Notes: generated from the letters alone by a model not told the origin. A stretch of 64,000 nt of DNA from Thiohalocapsa sp. PB-PSB1 (GCA_016745215.1 CP050890.1:2790001-2854000); one strand, 5' to 3'. Shown: positions 1 through 8,851, counted from the stretch's first letter. Translations and numbers: made by a program.

Positions 1-981
1 AAGATTGTCGCATTGACGCGTGCTCGCGGCCTGCGGTGCCGGCTGTTCCATGGTCGTGGCGGCACCATCGGTCGCGGCGGCGGCCCCACCCATGAGGCGA
101 TTCTGTCGCAGCCGGAAGACAGCGTGCATGGCCAGATCAAGTTCACCGAGCAGGGGGAGGTGTTGTCCTACCGCTATGCCAACCCGGAGACGGCCCTGTA
201 TGAACTGACCATGGGCATCAGCGGCTTGATCAAGGCCAGCCGCTGTCTGATCGAACCGCCAGTCAGGCCGCGCCAGGAGTATCTGGGTATCATGCAGGAG
301 TTGTCGGCCTATGGCGAGCAGGCATATCGCGAGCTGATCGGCGGCGACCATGGCTTGCTGGATTATTTCTATCAGGTCACGCCGGTGGATGCCATTGCGC
401 TATTGAATATCGGTTCGCGACCGTCGCACCGCAAGCATCGGGATCGCTCTCTGGGCTCCATTCGCGCCATCCCCTGGGTGTTCGGCTGGGCGCAGTCACG
501 ACATACCTTGCCGGCCTGGTACGGCATCGGCAGCGCCATCGAGCGCTGGCGCGCCGGCGATCTGGAACGTCTGGCCAAATTGCAGAAGATGTATCAGGAA
601 TGGCCGTTTTTTCGCGCCATTCTAAGCAATACGCAGATGTCGCTGTTCAAGGCCGAAATGCACATTGCCCATGCGTATTTGCGCTTGGCCGAGGATCCCG
701 CGGGGGCCGAGGTCATCTACAAACGCATCGCCGTCGAATACAAGCGCACCTCGACCCAGGTGCTCAATCTCGCCGGGCTGCGTGGTCTGCTGGAAGAGAC
801 ACCGGATCTGCAACATTCCCTGGCGCGCCGTAATGCCTATCTGGATCCGCTGAATCATATCCAGATCGCGTTGCTGGAGCGCTATCGCAGCAAGGCTGCC
901 TCTGAACAGCGCCAAGAATGTCTCGATCCGCTGTTGCGTTCGATCAACGCCATTGCCGCCGGCATGCGCAATACTGGTTGA
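1..981 (+). CDS. ppc: Phosphoenolpyruvate carboxylase, C-terminal part (5' end outside window)
   Basis: This is the last ~326 residues of PEP carboxylase, the cytoplasmic enzyme that adds bicarbonate to phosphoenolpyruvate to give oxaloacetate (anaplerotic CO2 fixation). The frame is open from base 1, so the gene begins upstream. The glycine-rich catalytic loop FHGRGGTIGRGGGPTHEAI lies near the start. It is followed by the family blocks RAIPWVFGWAQSRHTLPAWYG and YLDPLNHIQIALLERYR, and by the conserved C-terminal end in which MRNTG closes the protein. No frameshift is seen. Assignment is from these motifs and is secure. Confidence 0.96.
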   Translation, partial: KIVALTRARGLRCRLFHGRGGTIGRGGGPTHEAILSQPEDSVHGQIKFTEQGEVLSYRYANPETALYELTMGISGLIKASRCLIEPPVRPRQEYLGIMQELSAYGEQAYRELIGGDHGLLDYFYQVTPVDAIALLNIGSRPSHRKHRDRSLGSIRAIPWVFGWAQSRHTLPAWYGIGSAIERWRAGDLERLAKLQKMYQEWPFFRAILSNTQMSLFKAEMHIAHAYLRLAEDPAGAEVIYKRIAVEYKRTSTQVLNLAGLRGLLEETPDLQHSLARRNAYLDPLNHIQIALLERYRSKAASEQRQECLDPLLRSINAIAAGMRNTG

Positions 982-1038
982 ATGCAATCCCTTACGACTG
1001 CGGGATTCGACAGCGATCCGCGCGGTCGCGCACAGATT

Positions 1039-1121
1039 TGCCCAGTAAAGTATCCGCCCAGAAAGCATCCGCCCAGAAAGCATCCGAACAGACAAGGATC
1101 AGCCCAGATCAGCCCAGATGA
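1039..1121. repeat. Short degenerate direct repeats (GCCCAGA/CCGCCCAG units)
   Basis: Between ppc and the next gene the unit CCGCCCAGAAAGCAT occurs twice in tandem (about 1054-1083). It is bordered by further partial units (TTTGCCCAGTAAAG, CAGCCCAGATCAGCCCAGAT). The same CCGCCCAGTAAA wording recurs in the dispersed repeat near 24963. No coding function is visible. Confidence 0.5.
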
Positions 1122-1221
1122 GGATCTGGCCAGAATCTTTGCATCCTGCGTTCGTTGTGGCTATAACATTCATATGCTCATTCATTCGAGCTGTCGTTGT
1201 TCCTGCAGCATTGGAGGCACC

Positions 1222-1710
1222 ATGAAAATCCTTTTGACTTCGCTGTTGGCCCTGGCATCCTTTGTTTGCCTGGCGCCGCCGCTGTATGGTCGGGTTGCGG
1301 ACCGGGTCGGTATCAAACGCTTTTATCTGCCATGGATCGGGATCATCCTGGCCATCGTCTGGACTTGGCTGGCGTTCCCGCCGACCCTGCGTGGTTTTCT
1401 GTTCGGTGGCGTATTGATCGCCTTTGGACTTATGCTGTTGTGGCTGCCGAAGCGCCCGGCATTGCGGCGTTTGATCGAAGACATGTTCTTCGGGCGCAAG
1501 CCGGTCTTCCTGAGCCCGGCCTTGTTGGGTCAGGCGTCGAGTTTCATCGCGGTGGGGCTGGTGACCATCGCGCCACACTTTGGCCGCGTGATCGATAGTC
1601 TGGTTTTGCTCGGCGTCGTGGCCTTTTTCATCTGGAGCGGGGTCCGGCGAGAACGCGCCGAGACTCGATCGCTCACCCATCAAAAACAGCCTGACGACTT
1701 GGCCGTCTGA
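1222..1710 (+). CDS. Small hypothetical integral membrane protein
   Basis: I do not recognise the family. The ATG at 1222 is preceded by TTGGAGGCACC, a good ribosome-binding site, so I prefer it to upstream in-frame starts that run into the repeats. The ~162-residue product begins with a hydrophobic segment (KILLTSLLALASFVCLAPP). Further likely membrane spans follow (YLPWIGIILAIVWTWLAF, GFLFGGVLIAFGLMLLWL, SFIAVGLVTIAP, IDSLVLLGVVAFFIWSGV), then a charged C-terminal tail. It lies 31 bases before pssA and may be co-transcribed with it. No catalytic motif is seen. Confidence 0.65.
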   Translation: MKILLTSLLALASFVCLAPPLYGRVADRVGIKRFYLPWIGIILAIVWTWLAFPPTLRGFLFGGVLIAFGLMLLWLPKRPALRRLIEDMFFGRKPVFLSPALLGQASSFIAVGLVTIAPHFGRVIDSLVLLGVVAFFIWSGVRRERAETRSLTHQKQPDDLAV

Positions 1711-1741
1711 GACCCTGTCGCTGGCGCGCGGAGTCTGAACC

Positions 1742-2557
1742 ATGGATCACAATCAGCCGAGTTCGAAGCGCCCGCGGGGCATCTATCTGCTGCCCAATCT
1801 GTTTACCACGGCGGCATTGTTCGCCGGTTTTTACGCCATTTTGGCCGCCAATGCCGGGCGTTTCGAGGCCGCTGCCCTGGGCATTTTTGCCGCTATGATT
1901 CTGGACGGTTTCGATGGTCGGATCGCCCGCTTGACCAACACCCAAACGGCATTCGGCGCCGAGTACGACAGTCTGTCGGACATGGTTGCGTTCGGCGTTG
2001 CGCCGGCCCTGGTGGCTTACGAATGGGCCTTGGGCGGACTCGGCAAGTTGGGCTGGTTGGTGGCCTTTATCTACACTGCTGGCGCGGCGCTGCGCCTGGC
2101 GCGTTTCAATACCCAGATCGGTATTGCCGATAAGCGCTATTTCCAGGGGCTGGCAAGTCCCGCCGCGGCCGCGATCATCGCCGGCAGCGTGTGGATCGGG
2201 CACGACAACGGCATCAGCGGTAATGAGGTCAGCCTGATCGTTGCCGTGTTGACGGCCGGAGCGGGATTGTTGATGGTCAGCAATCTGCGTTATCACAGTT
2301 TCAAGGTGTTGGATCTGCACGGGCGGGTTCCGTTTGTCGTCTTGGTCGCGGGGATGCTGGGCTTCGCCCTGGTCGCGTTAGATCCTCCGATCGTGCTGTT
2401 TTTGCTGGCTCTCGGCTATGCGCTGTCGGGGCCAGTGTTTACCCTGGTGCGCCGCCGCCAGCATTTGGGCCGCAGACGTCGCGAGGGCACTGCCGATCCG
2501 GATCGGGGTGTCGCCCGGAGTAAAGCGGATCAAAATTCCGAGCGGTCTCGCGATTAG
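1742..2557 (+). CDS. pssA: CDP-diacylglycerol--serine O-phosphatidyltransferase
   Basis: This inner-membrane enzyme makes phosphatidylserine, the precursor of phosphatidylethanolamine, from CDP-diacylglycerol and serine. The CDP-alcohol phosphatidyltransferase signature D-G-x2-A-R-x8-G-x3-D-x3-D is read as DGFDGRIARLTNTQTAFG followed by EYDSLSD (about residues 58-80). Several membrane spans follow (e.g. GMLGFALVALDPPIVLFLLAL), then a basic hydrophilic tail. The length of 271 aa is usual for the Gram-positive-type PssA class found in many proteobacteria. It starts at ATG 1742 after GGAG. The call is secure at family level. Confidence 0.9.
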   Translation: MDHNQPSSKRPRGIYLLPNLFTTAALFAGFYAILAANAGRFEAAALGIFAAMILDGFDGRIARLTNTQTAFGAEYDSLSDMVAFGVAPALVAYEWALGGLGKLGWLVAFIYTAGAALRLARFNTQIGIADKRYFQGLASPAAAAIIAGSVWIGHDNGISGNEVSLIVAVLTAGAGLLMVSNLRYHSFKVLDLHGRVPFVVLVAGMLGFALVALDPPIVLFLLALGYALSGPVFTLVRRRQHLGRRRREGTADPDRGVARSKADQNSERSRD

Positions 2558-2755
2558 GCGATTGCCGGAGCTCGACAGAAAGCGCCTGAGGCCGCGTGCT
2601 GTATTCAGCTGAACGGCACGCAGGCGAAGTTCCAGCGCGCATGCATCCAACAGCGGATTGCAAATAATTTCCGGCTGATTGCGTTGGATCATTCTTTGCT
2701 GCCGACAAGGTGGGTAGGGTGTAACCCGCTGGCTGCGCGTCGGTCAGAAATCAGT

Positions 2756-3751
2756 ATGCGATCACGAAAAAATCTGCAAATATCATGCATTCAGCCCCGC
2801 GCCCAGCGCGCGCTGGTTCGGCTTGCGCTGTCAACGGCGCTGACGCTGGGTTTGTGGCTGCCGCTGTCGTTCGGGTTGGCGGGCGATGCGGAGCAAGCTG
2901 GACAGGACGACGGCATCAGCGCCGCCGAGAGTGCCGGCTGTATGCGTTGTCACCGGATGCAGACGCTCGCTTATCGCGATCGGGACACCGGCAAGATCAT
3001 CGATCTTTCCATCCTGCGCGATGCCTACCGCCATTCCGTGCACGCCGGGCTTGTCTGCGGCGATTGCCACGCCGATGCTTACCAGGACTATCCGCACCGC
3101 ATCACCAGCGCCAACGAGGGCATCGACTGTGTCGGCTGCCATGCCGAGCGCGGCGCTGATGGAGCGCCGGATTTAACCAGATTCGCCGAGGAATACAAAC
3201 ACAGCGTGCATGCAACCGAAGTGCCCGAGACTTTCAGCTGCTTCTCCTGCCACAATCCACATCGATTCCGCCCGGTTGCCGATGCGACACCGGTGGTCGA
3301 GGTGGTGGCCGCCAATAATCGCCTCTGTCTGGATTGCCACAGCGAACTCGAGTCGGCGGTGCCGCGCGGGCATGACTGGCTGCCGCGCCCGCGCCAGCAC
3401 TGGGCCTCGGTGCGCTGCATCGATTGTCATACGCCGCTTGCTGGGCGCGATCTGTATGCGCCGTCCCACGTGCTGCTTGCCGCCGCCGAGAGCAATCGCA
3501 ATTGCGTCGAATGTCATCGCCAGGGGTCGCTGCTGCTTGCTCAGCTTTACAATCACCGCGTCGCGCAGGAGCGCGAGCAGGATGGCTTGTTATCTCAGGC
3601 TCTGTACAACGATGCCTATATCATCGGCATGAGCCGCAGTCCGTTGGTGGACCGGCTCGGTCTTGGGCTGGCGTTTCTGCTGCTGGTCGGTATTGTTGCT
3701 CACGGCTGGGGACGGTACCTGGCCCATAAGCGCACGCGGGAGTCCAAATAG
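2756..3751 (+). CDS. Heptahaem c-type cytochrome with C-terminal membrane anchor
   Basis: The ~331-residue exported electron carrier carries seven CXXCH haem-binding motifs (CMRCH, CGDCH, CVGCH, CFSCH, CLDCH, CIDCH, CVECH) between about residues 60 and 265. It has an N-terminal hydrophobic export segment (ALVRLALSTALTLGLWLPLS) and one C-terminal membrane span (LGLGLAFLLLVGIVAHGWG). ATG 2756 is chosen because it puts the export signal at the N-terminus. It sits six bases before a cytochrome b561-like gene and upstream of an octahaem cytochrome. The likely arrangement is quinol oxidation or reduction by the b subunit, with electrons relayed through periplasmic haems. The terminal substrate cannot be read from the sequence. 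Confidence 0.85.
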   Translation: MRSRKNLQISCIQPRAQRALVRLALSTALTLGLWLPLSFGLAGDAEQAGQDDGISAAESAGCMRCHRMQTLAYRDRDTGKIIDLSILRDAYRHSVHAGLVCGDCHADAYQDYPHRITSANEGIDCVGCHAERGADGAPDLTRFAEEYKHSVHATEVPETFSCFSCHNPHRFRPVADATPVVEVVAANNRLCLDCHSELESAVPRGHDWLPRPRQHWASVRCIDCHTPLAGRDLYAPSHVLLAAAESNRNCVECHRQGSLLLAQLYNHRVAQEREQDGLLSQALYNDAYIIGMSRSPLVDRLGLGLAFLLLVGIVAHGWGRYLAHKRTRESK

Positions 3752-3756
3752 TCCAA

Positions 3757-4359
3757 ATGAGCGCATTGTACCTTTATCCGCTGTGGCTGCGGACCTGGCA
3801 TTGGTTGAATGCGATCTTGTTCCTGACGTCGCTTGTGACCGGTATTGCGATGCATTTCAGTCTCTCGTGGCTGATGCCGTTCGATCTAGCGGTGCCGGTG
3901 CACAACGCGAGTGGCGTATTGTTGACGCTCTCGTGGATTGCGTTTTTGATCGGTAATCTCATTGGCGGCAACGGCAAGCACTATCGATTGAATTTTCGCA
4001 CCTTGCCGCGGGATCTCTATGCCCAGGTGCGTTATTACAGCTACGGCATCTTTGTCAACGAGCCGCATCCTTTTCAGGTCAGCGCCGAGCACAAATTGAA
4101 TGCCTTGCAGGCCTTGAGCTATATCGGCGTCATGTACATGCTGATGCCGCTGTTGATTGTCAGCGGCTGGGCGTTTTTATTCTCCGTCCATCTGCCGGAG
4201 AGGGTATTCGGTGTCGGTACCGTCTGGATCATCGCCATGCTTCACCTGCTGCTCGGCTGGATGATGTTGCTGTTTCTGATCGTGCATACTTACATCATCA
4301 CCACCGGCGAGACGCCGATGACCAATCTGAAGGCAATGCTCAGCGGTTGGCATAAGTAG
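3757..4359 (+). CDS. Cytochrome b561-type di-haem membrane subunit
   Basis: This ~200-residue inner-membrane protein looks like the b-type subunit of thiosulfate reductase, hydrogenase or formate dehydrogenase-like complexes (Ni/Fe-hydrogenase cytochrome b family). Histidines suited to b-haem ligation occur in transmembrane segments: WLRTWHWLNAILF, VPVHNASGVLL, AMLHLLLGWMMLLFLIVHTY. Four hydrophobic segments are apparent. It follows the heptahaem gene by five bases and probably passes electrons between the quinone pool and the flanking multihaem cytochromes. A degraded repeat starts immediately at its stop codon and separates it from the octahaem gene. Confidence 0.82.
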   Translation: MSALYLYPLWLRTWHWLNAILFLTSLVTGIAMHFSLSWLMPFDLAVPVHNASGVLLTLSWIAFLIGNLIGGNGKHYRLNFRTLPRDLYAQVRYYSYGIFVNEPHPFQVSAEHKLNALQALSYIGVMYMLMPLLIVSGWAFLFSVHLPERVFGVGTVWIIAMLHLLLGWMMLLFLIVHTYIITTGETPMTNLKAMLSGWHK

Positions 4360-5000
4360 CGGTTCATGAATAACCTATACAACGCGATCCAGACATCGGC
4401 GGAGTGCAATCGGGGTCGGGGTCGCTATCGGAATCGGAATCGGAATCGAGAGAGAAAACGCCCTATGCCATTCGGTCATGAGAAGCTCGACGTCTAGCGT
4501 GCGGCCATCGAGTCTATCGGCTGGGCCTAGCGCGACTGCGAGCATGTGAAAGGACAGCGTAACGCGAAGGATCAACGCCTGTGCGCATCGTAGGTGCGCA
4601 TCGTGGCACGCATCGCAGGCCATCGCGCTGAACATTGCCGAGGGTAACGGCAAAGCGACCAGCGCGGATCGAAGCCGGTATTTTGAAATTGCACGAGGCT
4701 CGGCGCTGGAGTGCGCTGCGATTCAGGACGTGCTCGCTGGTGTACGAAGCGTTGTCCGCGACGACAACAGCAAGCGAAAGGCACTGCTCGATCGTATTGT
4801 GGCCATGCTAACGAAGCTCGGACAGGGTGGCTACGCGGTCAGCGAGGAGCTTGGCGGATATCGGGTTGGTCAGTTCGATACCGACGCCGATACCGATACC
4901 GACGCCGATACCGATACCGACGCCGATAGCGGTACCGAATGAGTCGGCAGGCGACACCCAAGCCAAAAACCTGTTTAACTTGTTTCTACACCATCACTAA
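4357..5000. repeat. Dispersed four-helix-bundle repeat, copy 1
   Basis: This ~640-bp unit is shared with 27131-27741. Both begin with AGTAGCGGTTCATGAATAAC right at an upstream stop codon and end with a block starting GGCAGGCGACACCCAAGCC and closing near CACCATCACT. A third site (41261-41318) keeps only the right end. The interior holds a four-helix-bundle gene followed by a GATACCGACGCCGATACC tract. Here it splits the cytochrome gene set. Confidence 0.75.
4465..4942 (+). pseudogene. Four-helix-bundle (S23/TIGR02436-like) protein, degraded copy
   Basis: Aligning it with the copy at 27235 shows the same protein (MPF.HEKxDVYRAAIES, then ALNIAEGNGK). Here two TAC/TAG changes give stop codons (GACGTCTAGCGTG and GCCTAGCGCGAC), and an extra CGTAGGTGCG stretch lies near 4590. 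The C-terminal half stays open (VVRDDNSKRKALLDRIVAML) and runs into a low-complexity tail of D-T-D-A repeats encoded by 12-18 bp tandem units. Proteins of this family are small helical bundles related in fold to Avd; their cellular role is poorly known. It is non-functional as a single ORF. Confidence 0.75.
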
Positions 5001-5037
5001 GCCGAAGCAGAATGCCTAGTATCCCTGCGTTGAAATC

Positions 5038-7209
5038 ATGACCACTTCCGCCCAGGCCATCAGCTTCCGTCGCCGGATCCTGCTTTTGATCGCGGTGCCG
5101 GCGTTTTTGTATTTGCTCTACACGCTGGTTTATCCGCTGGCATTCGACCGCTATACCGGCGTCACCAATGCGCGGCTCGATTATGACACCAGCGTCGCAT
5201 TGACCGATGCCGAGTTCGAGCAGCTCGCATTGGATATGACCGAACAGGCGCGGCGCCTGCGCGCCGAGGCAATCGTGAATCCGGATCAGGATGATTTTGC
5301 CCGCGAGGTGAAGATCAGGATGCTGATGAACACCCGCTCCTATATGGATGATATCGACTATCGCCACATCGACTATTTTCGCACTGCCGGCATACGGCAG
5401 TACCAGGGACCCGCGACCTGCTTGACCTGTCACGCGACGATGCAAGTGGAGCGCGGCGACGGGACTCTATCCACGGTCGACACGCTGGACGACATCGTGA
5501 ACTCGGTGCACTTCAAGTTTCAGAACTCCGGCGGTGGTTTTTCCACCTTCGGCTATGATGGCCGGCGCGTGAATGCAGAGGGCAGTCGACCCATCCCGGT
5601 GGGCAAGATCAACCGCGCCTGCGGTATCCCCGGCAGCTTTTCCTGGACCGGCTGGGCGGCCTTGGTGCGCAGTCGTCCGCATACTGATCCCGCGGCACGA
5701 ACCGACTTCAGCGAGCCTCCAGTGTTGCGCAGCGAGGGCTGCGGTCAATGCCATATCGGCGGCAATTATCATCCGGCCACCGAGAAGATGATGCCGGTCG
5801 GCGACGTACCGGATGTTGCCAAACAGGGTATCGATTGCCTGATTTGCCATGCCGAGCAGTACGACATGAACCAACGCTATGTGCTCCAGGACGCGCATGG
5901 CCTGCGCTGGAATCAGGATCGCAGTTTGCGCGCGGCACTCAGCGTGGGTCGCACATCCAATCAGAATTGCCTGCGCTGCCATCAGCATAATATGGGTGGC
6001 GATGCCTATCTGCATAACGTCGCGGCCCAGAATCTCGGCGTCAAGCATCAGCGGCTGCTGCACATCGGGGCCAAGCGCGGAAATCCGTTCAGCCCGGCGC
6101 ATGACGCGCACGCGGCGGCGGACATTCAGTGCACCGATTGCCATGTGCCGGAGGGCCATAAGATCCCGCGTGGGCGGCTTGGGGTAGATCTGGTCGCCAC
6201 CGATCTGCCGGACAAAGAAGTCTCCTGCGAGACCTGCCATTCGCGAGCCCCGCACAATGCCTCGGAACATCGCGCATTGCTGAATGGCCATATCGCCCGT
6301 ATCGCCTGTGAGACCTGTCATATCAAGCAGCTCGAGGACAACAATGTCGTGCTGCGGGATTGGGTGCATCCAACCTGGAATGCGGAGGAGGGCGTTTGGG
6401 AGCCAACGGATGTCTATCGTTCCGGCGAGCCCGGACAGGGCATGATCTATCTTTGGTTCAACGGCAATGGCACCTTCCTCGCCAATGCCCTCGGCAGCAA
6501 TCCGGAAGGCGACGGCAGCTATGACCCACTGATGCGACAGATGGTGGAAATCGATGATCCGCAGGTGCTGGCCGCCGTGCGCGCAAGCGCTGAAGAACTC
6601 GCCGAGCGCTATCCGGATATCGATGTGGACCGCTATGTGGAAATGGCGACCCGTCCCCTGACGCAGCTCGACCCCGAGATGCTCGCCCGGCGGCGCGCGA
6701 TGATCGATGCCAATCTGAAGTCAGCGATGGCCGAGGGTGACAGTCGCATCTACCCGTTCAAGCCGTTCAACGCGATGATGTTCGAAGATATGGCCAATCA
6801 GGGACCCTTCGGCGCGATGATTCTGCCGTTCGACTACGCCACCTATTACGAGACCGGCGACACGCAAGCGGCCATGCTGAAAGCGGTGGAGCACCCGATC
6901 GTCCGGCGCATGTACCAAGGGCCGTTCAAGCTGTACATGATGGATGAATTCATGGCCTACTTCGGTGTCGAGGGCGGCTGGAAGACCGATTACCCCATCG
7001 CCGAGGACGGCAGTGCAAGGCACGTCGAGCCGCATTGGATGCGCCAGATGGTCACATTGATGGTCAACCATGGTATTCAACGTGCCGGCCACGACTGCGG
7101 CGACTGTCACGCCAGTGACGGCATTCTCGACTACGCTGCATTGGGTTATCCCCCCGAGCGTGTCGTGGAGCTGCAATCCTTGGACATTCTCGCAGGAAGC
7201 GGCGACTGA
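5038..7209 (+). CDS. Octahaem c-type cytochrome, membrane-anchored
   Basis: The 723-residue protein has an N-terminal signal anchor (RRRILLLIAVPAFLYLLYTLVYPLAF) and eight CXXCH motifs (CLTCH, CGQCH, CLICH, CLRCH, CTDCH, CETCH, CETCH, CGDCH). Seven lie in roughly residues 125-430 and the last lies near the C-terminus (~residue 695) after a long haem-free stretch. No CXXCK active-site haem of the NrfA or octahaem tetrathionate/nitrite type is present. That argues against those enzymes and for an electron-transfer or undescribed catalytic role. It probably works with the upstream heptahaem cytochrome and cytochrome b, from which it is separated only by the inserted repeat. Confidence 0.83.
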   Translation: MTTSAQAISFRRRILLLIAVPAFLYLLYTLVYPLAFDRYTGVTNARLDYDTSVALTDAEFEQLALDMTEQARRLRAEAIVNPDQDDFAREVKIRMLMNTRSYMDDIDYRHIDYFRTAGIRQYQGPATCLTCHATMQVERGDGTLSTVDTLDDIVNSVHFKFQNSGGGFSTFGYDGRRVNAEGSRPIPVGKINRACGIPGSFSWTGWAALVRSRPHTDPAARTDFSEPPVLRSEGCGQCHIGGNYHPATEKMMPVGDVPDVAKQGIDCLICHAEQYDMNQRYVLQDAHGLRWNQDRSLRAALSVGRTSNQNCLRCHQHNMGGDAYLHNVAAQNLGVKHQRLLHIGAKRGNPFSPAHDAHAAADIQCTDCHVPEGHKIPRGRLGVDLVATDLPDKEVSCETCHSRAPHNASEHRALLNGHIARIACETCHIKQLEDNNVVLRDWVHPTWNAEEGVWEPTDVYRSGEPGQGMIYLWFNGNGTFLANALGSNPEGDGSYDPLMRQMVEIDDPQVLAAVRASAEELAERYPDIDVDRYVEMATRPLTQLDPEMLARRRAMIDANLKSAMAEGDSRIYPFKPFNAMMFEDMANQGPFGAMILPFDYATYYETGDTQAAMLKAVEHPIVRRMYQGPFKLYMMDEFMAYFGVEGGWKTDYPIAEDGSARHVEPHWMRQMVTLMVNHGIQRAGHDCGDCHASDGILDYAALGYPPERVVELQSLDILAGSGD

Positions 7210-7297
7210 TCCCGCGATCCGGCAGCGGGTGCTGCCTGGGTAGTTCAATGTGCACCAAGGCTCTCCTCGATTGCCCATGCAGAATCGCTGATCAGGT

Positions 7298-8045
7298 AAT
7301 TACGGTGACAGTTAACGAAATCCTCTAAATATGGCATCCTTCCGGCATGGCACGACGACCCAGGATCGTTATCCCCGGACTCCCTCACCATGTCACCCAA
7401 CGAGGAAACCGGCGCAGCCAAGTCTTTTTCGAGCAAGGAGATCATGAGCTATAATTCGATCTTCTCGGCGAGGCGGCGGTGGGGTCGGCGACCGAAATCT
7501 GGTGCTACTGCCTGATGCCCAATCATGTCCACCTCGTCGCTGTGCCTTCCGATAAAGACGGTCTACGTGAGCCCTTTGCCGATGCTCACCGCCGCTATAC
7601 TGGTTATATCAATGCGCGCTCGAGGGCGACGGGATACTCATGGCAGGGGCGCTTTGGATCGGTCGTGATGCATGAAGCGCATCTGTTCCATGCGGTACGT
7701 TACGTTTTTCTCGATCCCGTAAGAGGCAAGCTTGTGCTGAAGGCAAAGGACTGGCGCTGGTCGAGTGTCGCCGCCCATCTCTCGGGCAAGGACGAGAAAC
7801 TGGTAAAGGTTGCACCGATTCTGGAACGCTTTGGCGGCTTTGCTACCCTGCTTGGTTCGCCGGAGGACGAAACGGCGTCCAAGAGCCTGCGCCAATCAGA
7901 AACAACGGGGCGACCATTGGGCAGCGAACATTGGATTGAGCAACTCGAGAAATTGACGGGCAAGGCACTAAAACCTCAAAAGCGCGGACCTGAGACAAGC
8001 GAGCACGACGATAAGTAAGTGTATTTAGTAAACTGTCACCGTAAT
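7298..8045. mobile_element. RAYT-carrying element with inverted ends, copy 1
   Basis: The element is bounded by AATTACGGTGACAGTT (7298) and the inverse AACTGTCACCGTAATT ending at 8045. The right arm is the fuller one, reading TATTTAGTAAACTGTCACC at 8021. The same ends bound a second copy at 8852-9590. Between the ends lies one REP-associated tyrosine transposase (Y1/IS200-like) gene. Only the ends are inverted. Confidence 0.8.
7347..8018 (+). pseudogene. REP-associated tyrosine transposase (RAYT), nonsense-disrupted
   Basis: The frame starting MARRPRIVIPGLPHHVTQRG is a typical RAYT N-terminus. It continues with the HUH-type motif CLMPNHVHLVAVP and the region RYTGYINARSRATGYSWQGRFGS, where RAYTs place catalytic residues. 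Codon 36 is TAA (7452-7454) where copy 2 has TAC, so the protein is cut in its N-terminal part. The rest (7455-8018) is open. Family enzymes are single-strand DNA endonucleases or transposases acting on short palindromes. Likely inactive unless the stop is suppressed. Confidence 0.82.
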
Positions 8046-8289
8046 TTGTCATCGCTCTTTATGTCACGCAATGGAGCGGTAGCGCACGAGCAAAGGAAGC
8101 CGTTCGTGACCACATCCGCTGCGGACAGTACGGTTACATGAGCAGCTTCACCATCCAGGGCACAAAAACGAACGCAGACGCAAGATTGGGAGGTTGTCGT
8201 CACTCGTGGCGGTTCCCCAACTTACTATACGATACGGTCCATGAGATTTCCTTCCGGATGGTTGATGTGCGCAACTGAGTAATATATTG

Positions 8290-8505
8290 ATGCAAGCAAA
8301 ACTTGAACTTCCCGACTCACTCCTGCTAGAGCTACAGAGGCGTGCACCGGAACCTTCCGGGCAAGCCGAGTTACTTGCTCGTATCTTGACGGATTGGTTT
8401 AGCGCACATCCAAGAACTGGTACGGACCTGGACTTGATCAATGAGAATGTGGCGGAGTTAAATGCTGAGGCTCGAGATGTGCTTGACTACCAATCGATAC
8501 AATGA
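8290..8505 (+). CDS. Antitoxin of a PemK/MazF-type toxin-antitoxin pair
   Basis: This 71-residue protein (ATG 8290; TTG 8287 is an alternative) ends with the ATGA overlap to the downstream toxin gene, the usual translational coupling of type II modules. The N-terminal half (QAKLELPDSLLLELQRRA) resembles a short amphipathic DNA-binding or dimerisation segment. The C-terminus is acidic (NENVAELNAEARDVLDY), as expected of the toxin-neutralising part. The family is assigned mainly by context. Confidence 0.72.
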   Translation: MQAKLELPDSLLLELQRRAPEPSGQAELLARILTDWFSAHPRTGTDLDLINENVAELNAEARDVLDYQSIQ

Positions 8506-8828
8506 CACGCGGGCAACTGTTTCTTGTTTCCCATCCAAATGCTCGTGACCCAAGGCGATCTCGCGTCTTTGTTGTCGTAAGTCGGCAGGTACTCATCGAC
8601 TCCAAGTTCTCGACCGTTATTTGCGCGCCCATTTACACCAACTATCACGGTCTCGGCACACAGGTTTTGGTAGGGGTAGACGAAGGTCTGAAGCACGAGA
8701 GTAGCATTCATTGCGACGAATTGGTCAGTCTGCGAAAATCAATGCTCTCGAATTTCGTAGGGCAACTATCGCCAAAGAAAATTGCGGAATTGCGTGTCGC
8801 ACTAGCAATCTCACTGGAGATAGAATGA
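8502..8828 (+). CDS. Type II toxin, PemK/MazF-like endoribonuclease
   Basis: The 108-residue protein matches the PemK/MazF fold. It opens with RGQLFLVSHPNARDPRRSRVFVVVSR (the conserved beta strand with P and R positions), continues with STVICAPIYTN, and has SSIHCDELVSLRKSMLSNFVGQLS, where the family has its catalytic D and L-x-K block, then a C-terminal helix. MazF-type toxins cleave mRNA at short motifs and are neutralised by the adjacent antitoxin. The pair sits between two copies of a RAYT element, so it may have arrived or be retained with them. Confidence 0.85.
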   Translation: MTRGQLFLVSHPNARDPRRSRVFVVVSRQVLIDSKFSTVICAPIYTNYHGLGTQVLVGVDEGLKHESSIHCDELVSLRKSMLSNFVGQLSPKKIAELRVALAISLEIE

Positions 8829-8851
8829 GCCCGACAAATGCGCAAACCCGC

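Noticed and set aside
2756..3751. Assignment of the heptahaem protein to NapC/NirT or NrfA families
   Set aside because: No NapC-type N-terminal anchor with four haems, and no CXXCK motif.
4875..4935. Possible CRISPR or iteron array (GATACC units)
   Set aside because: Short unit without spacers; lies at the C-terminus of a coding frame and in a second dispersed copy.
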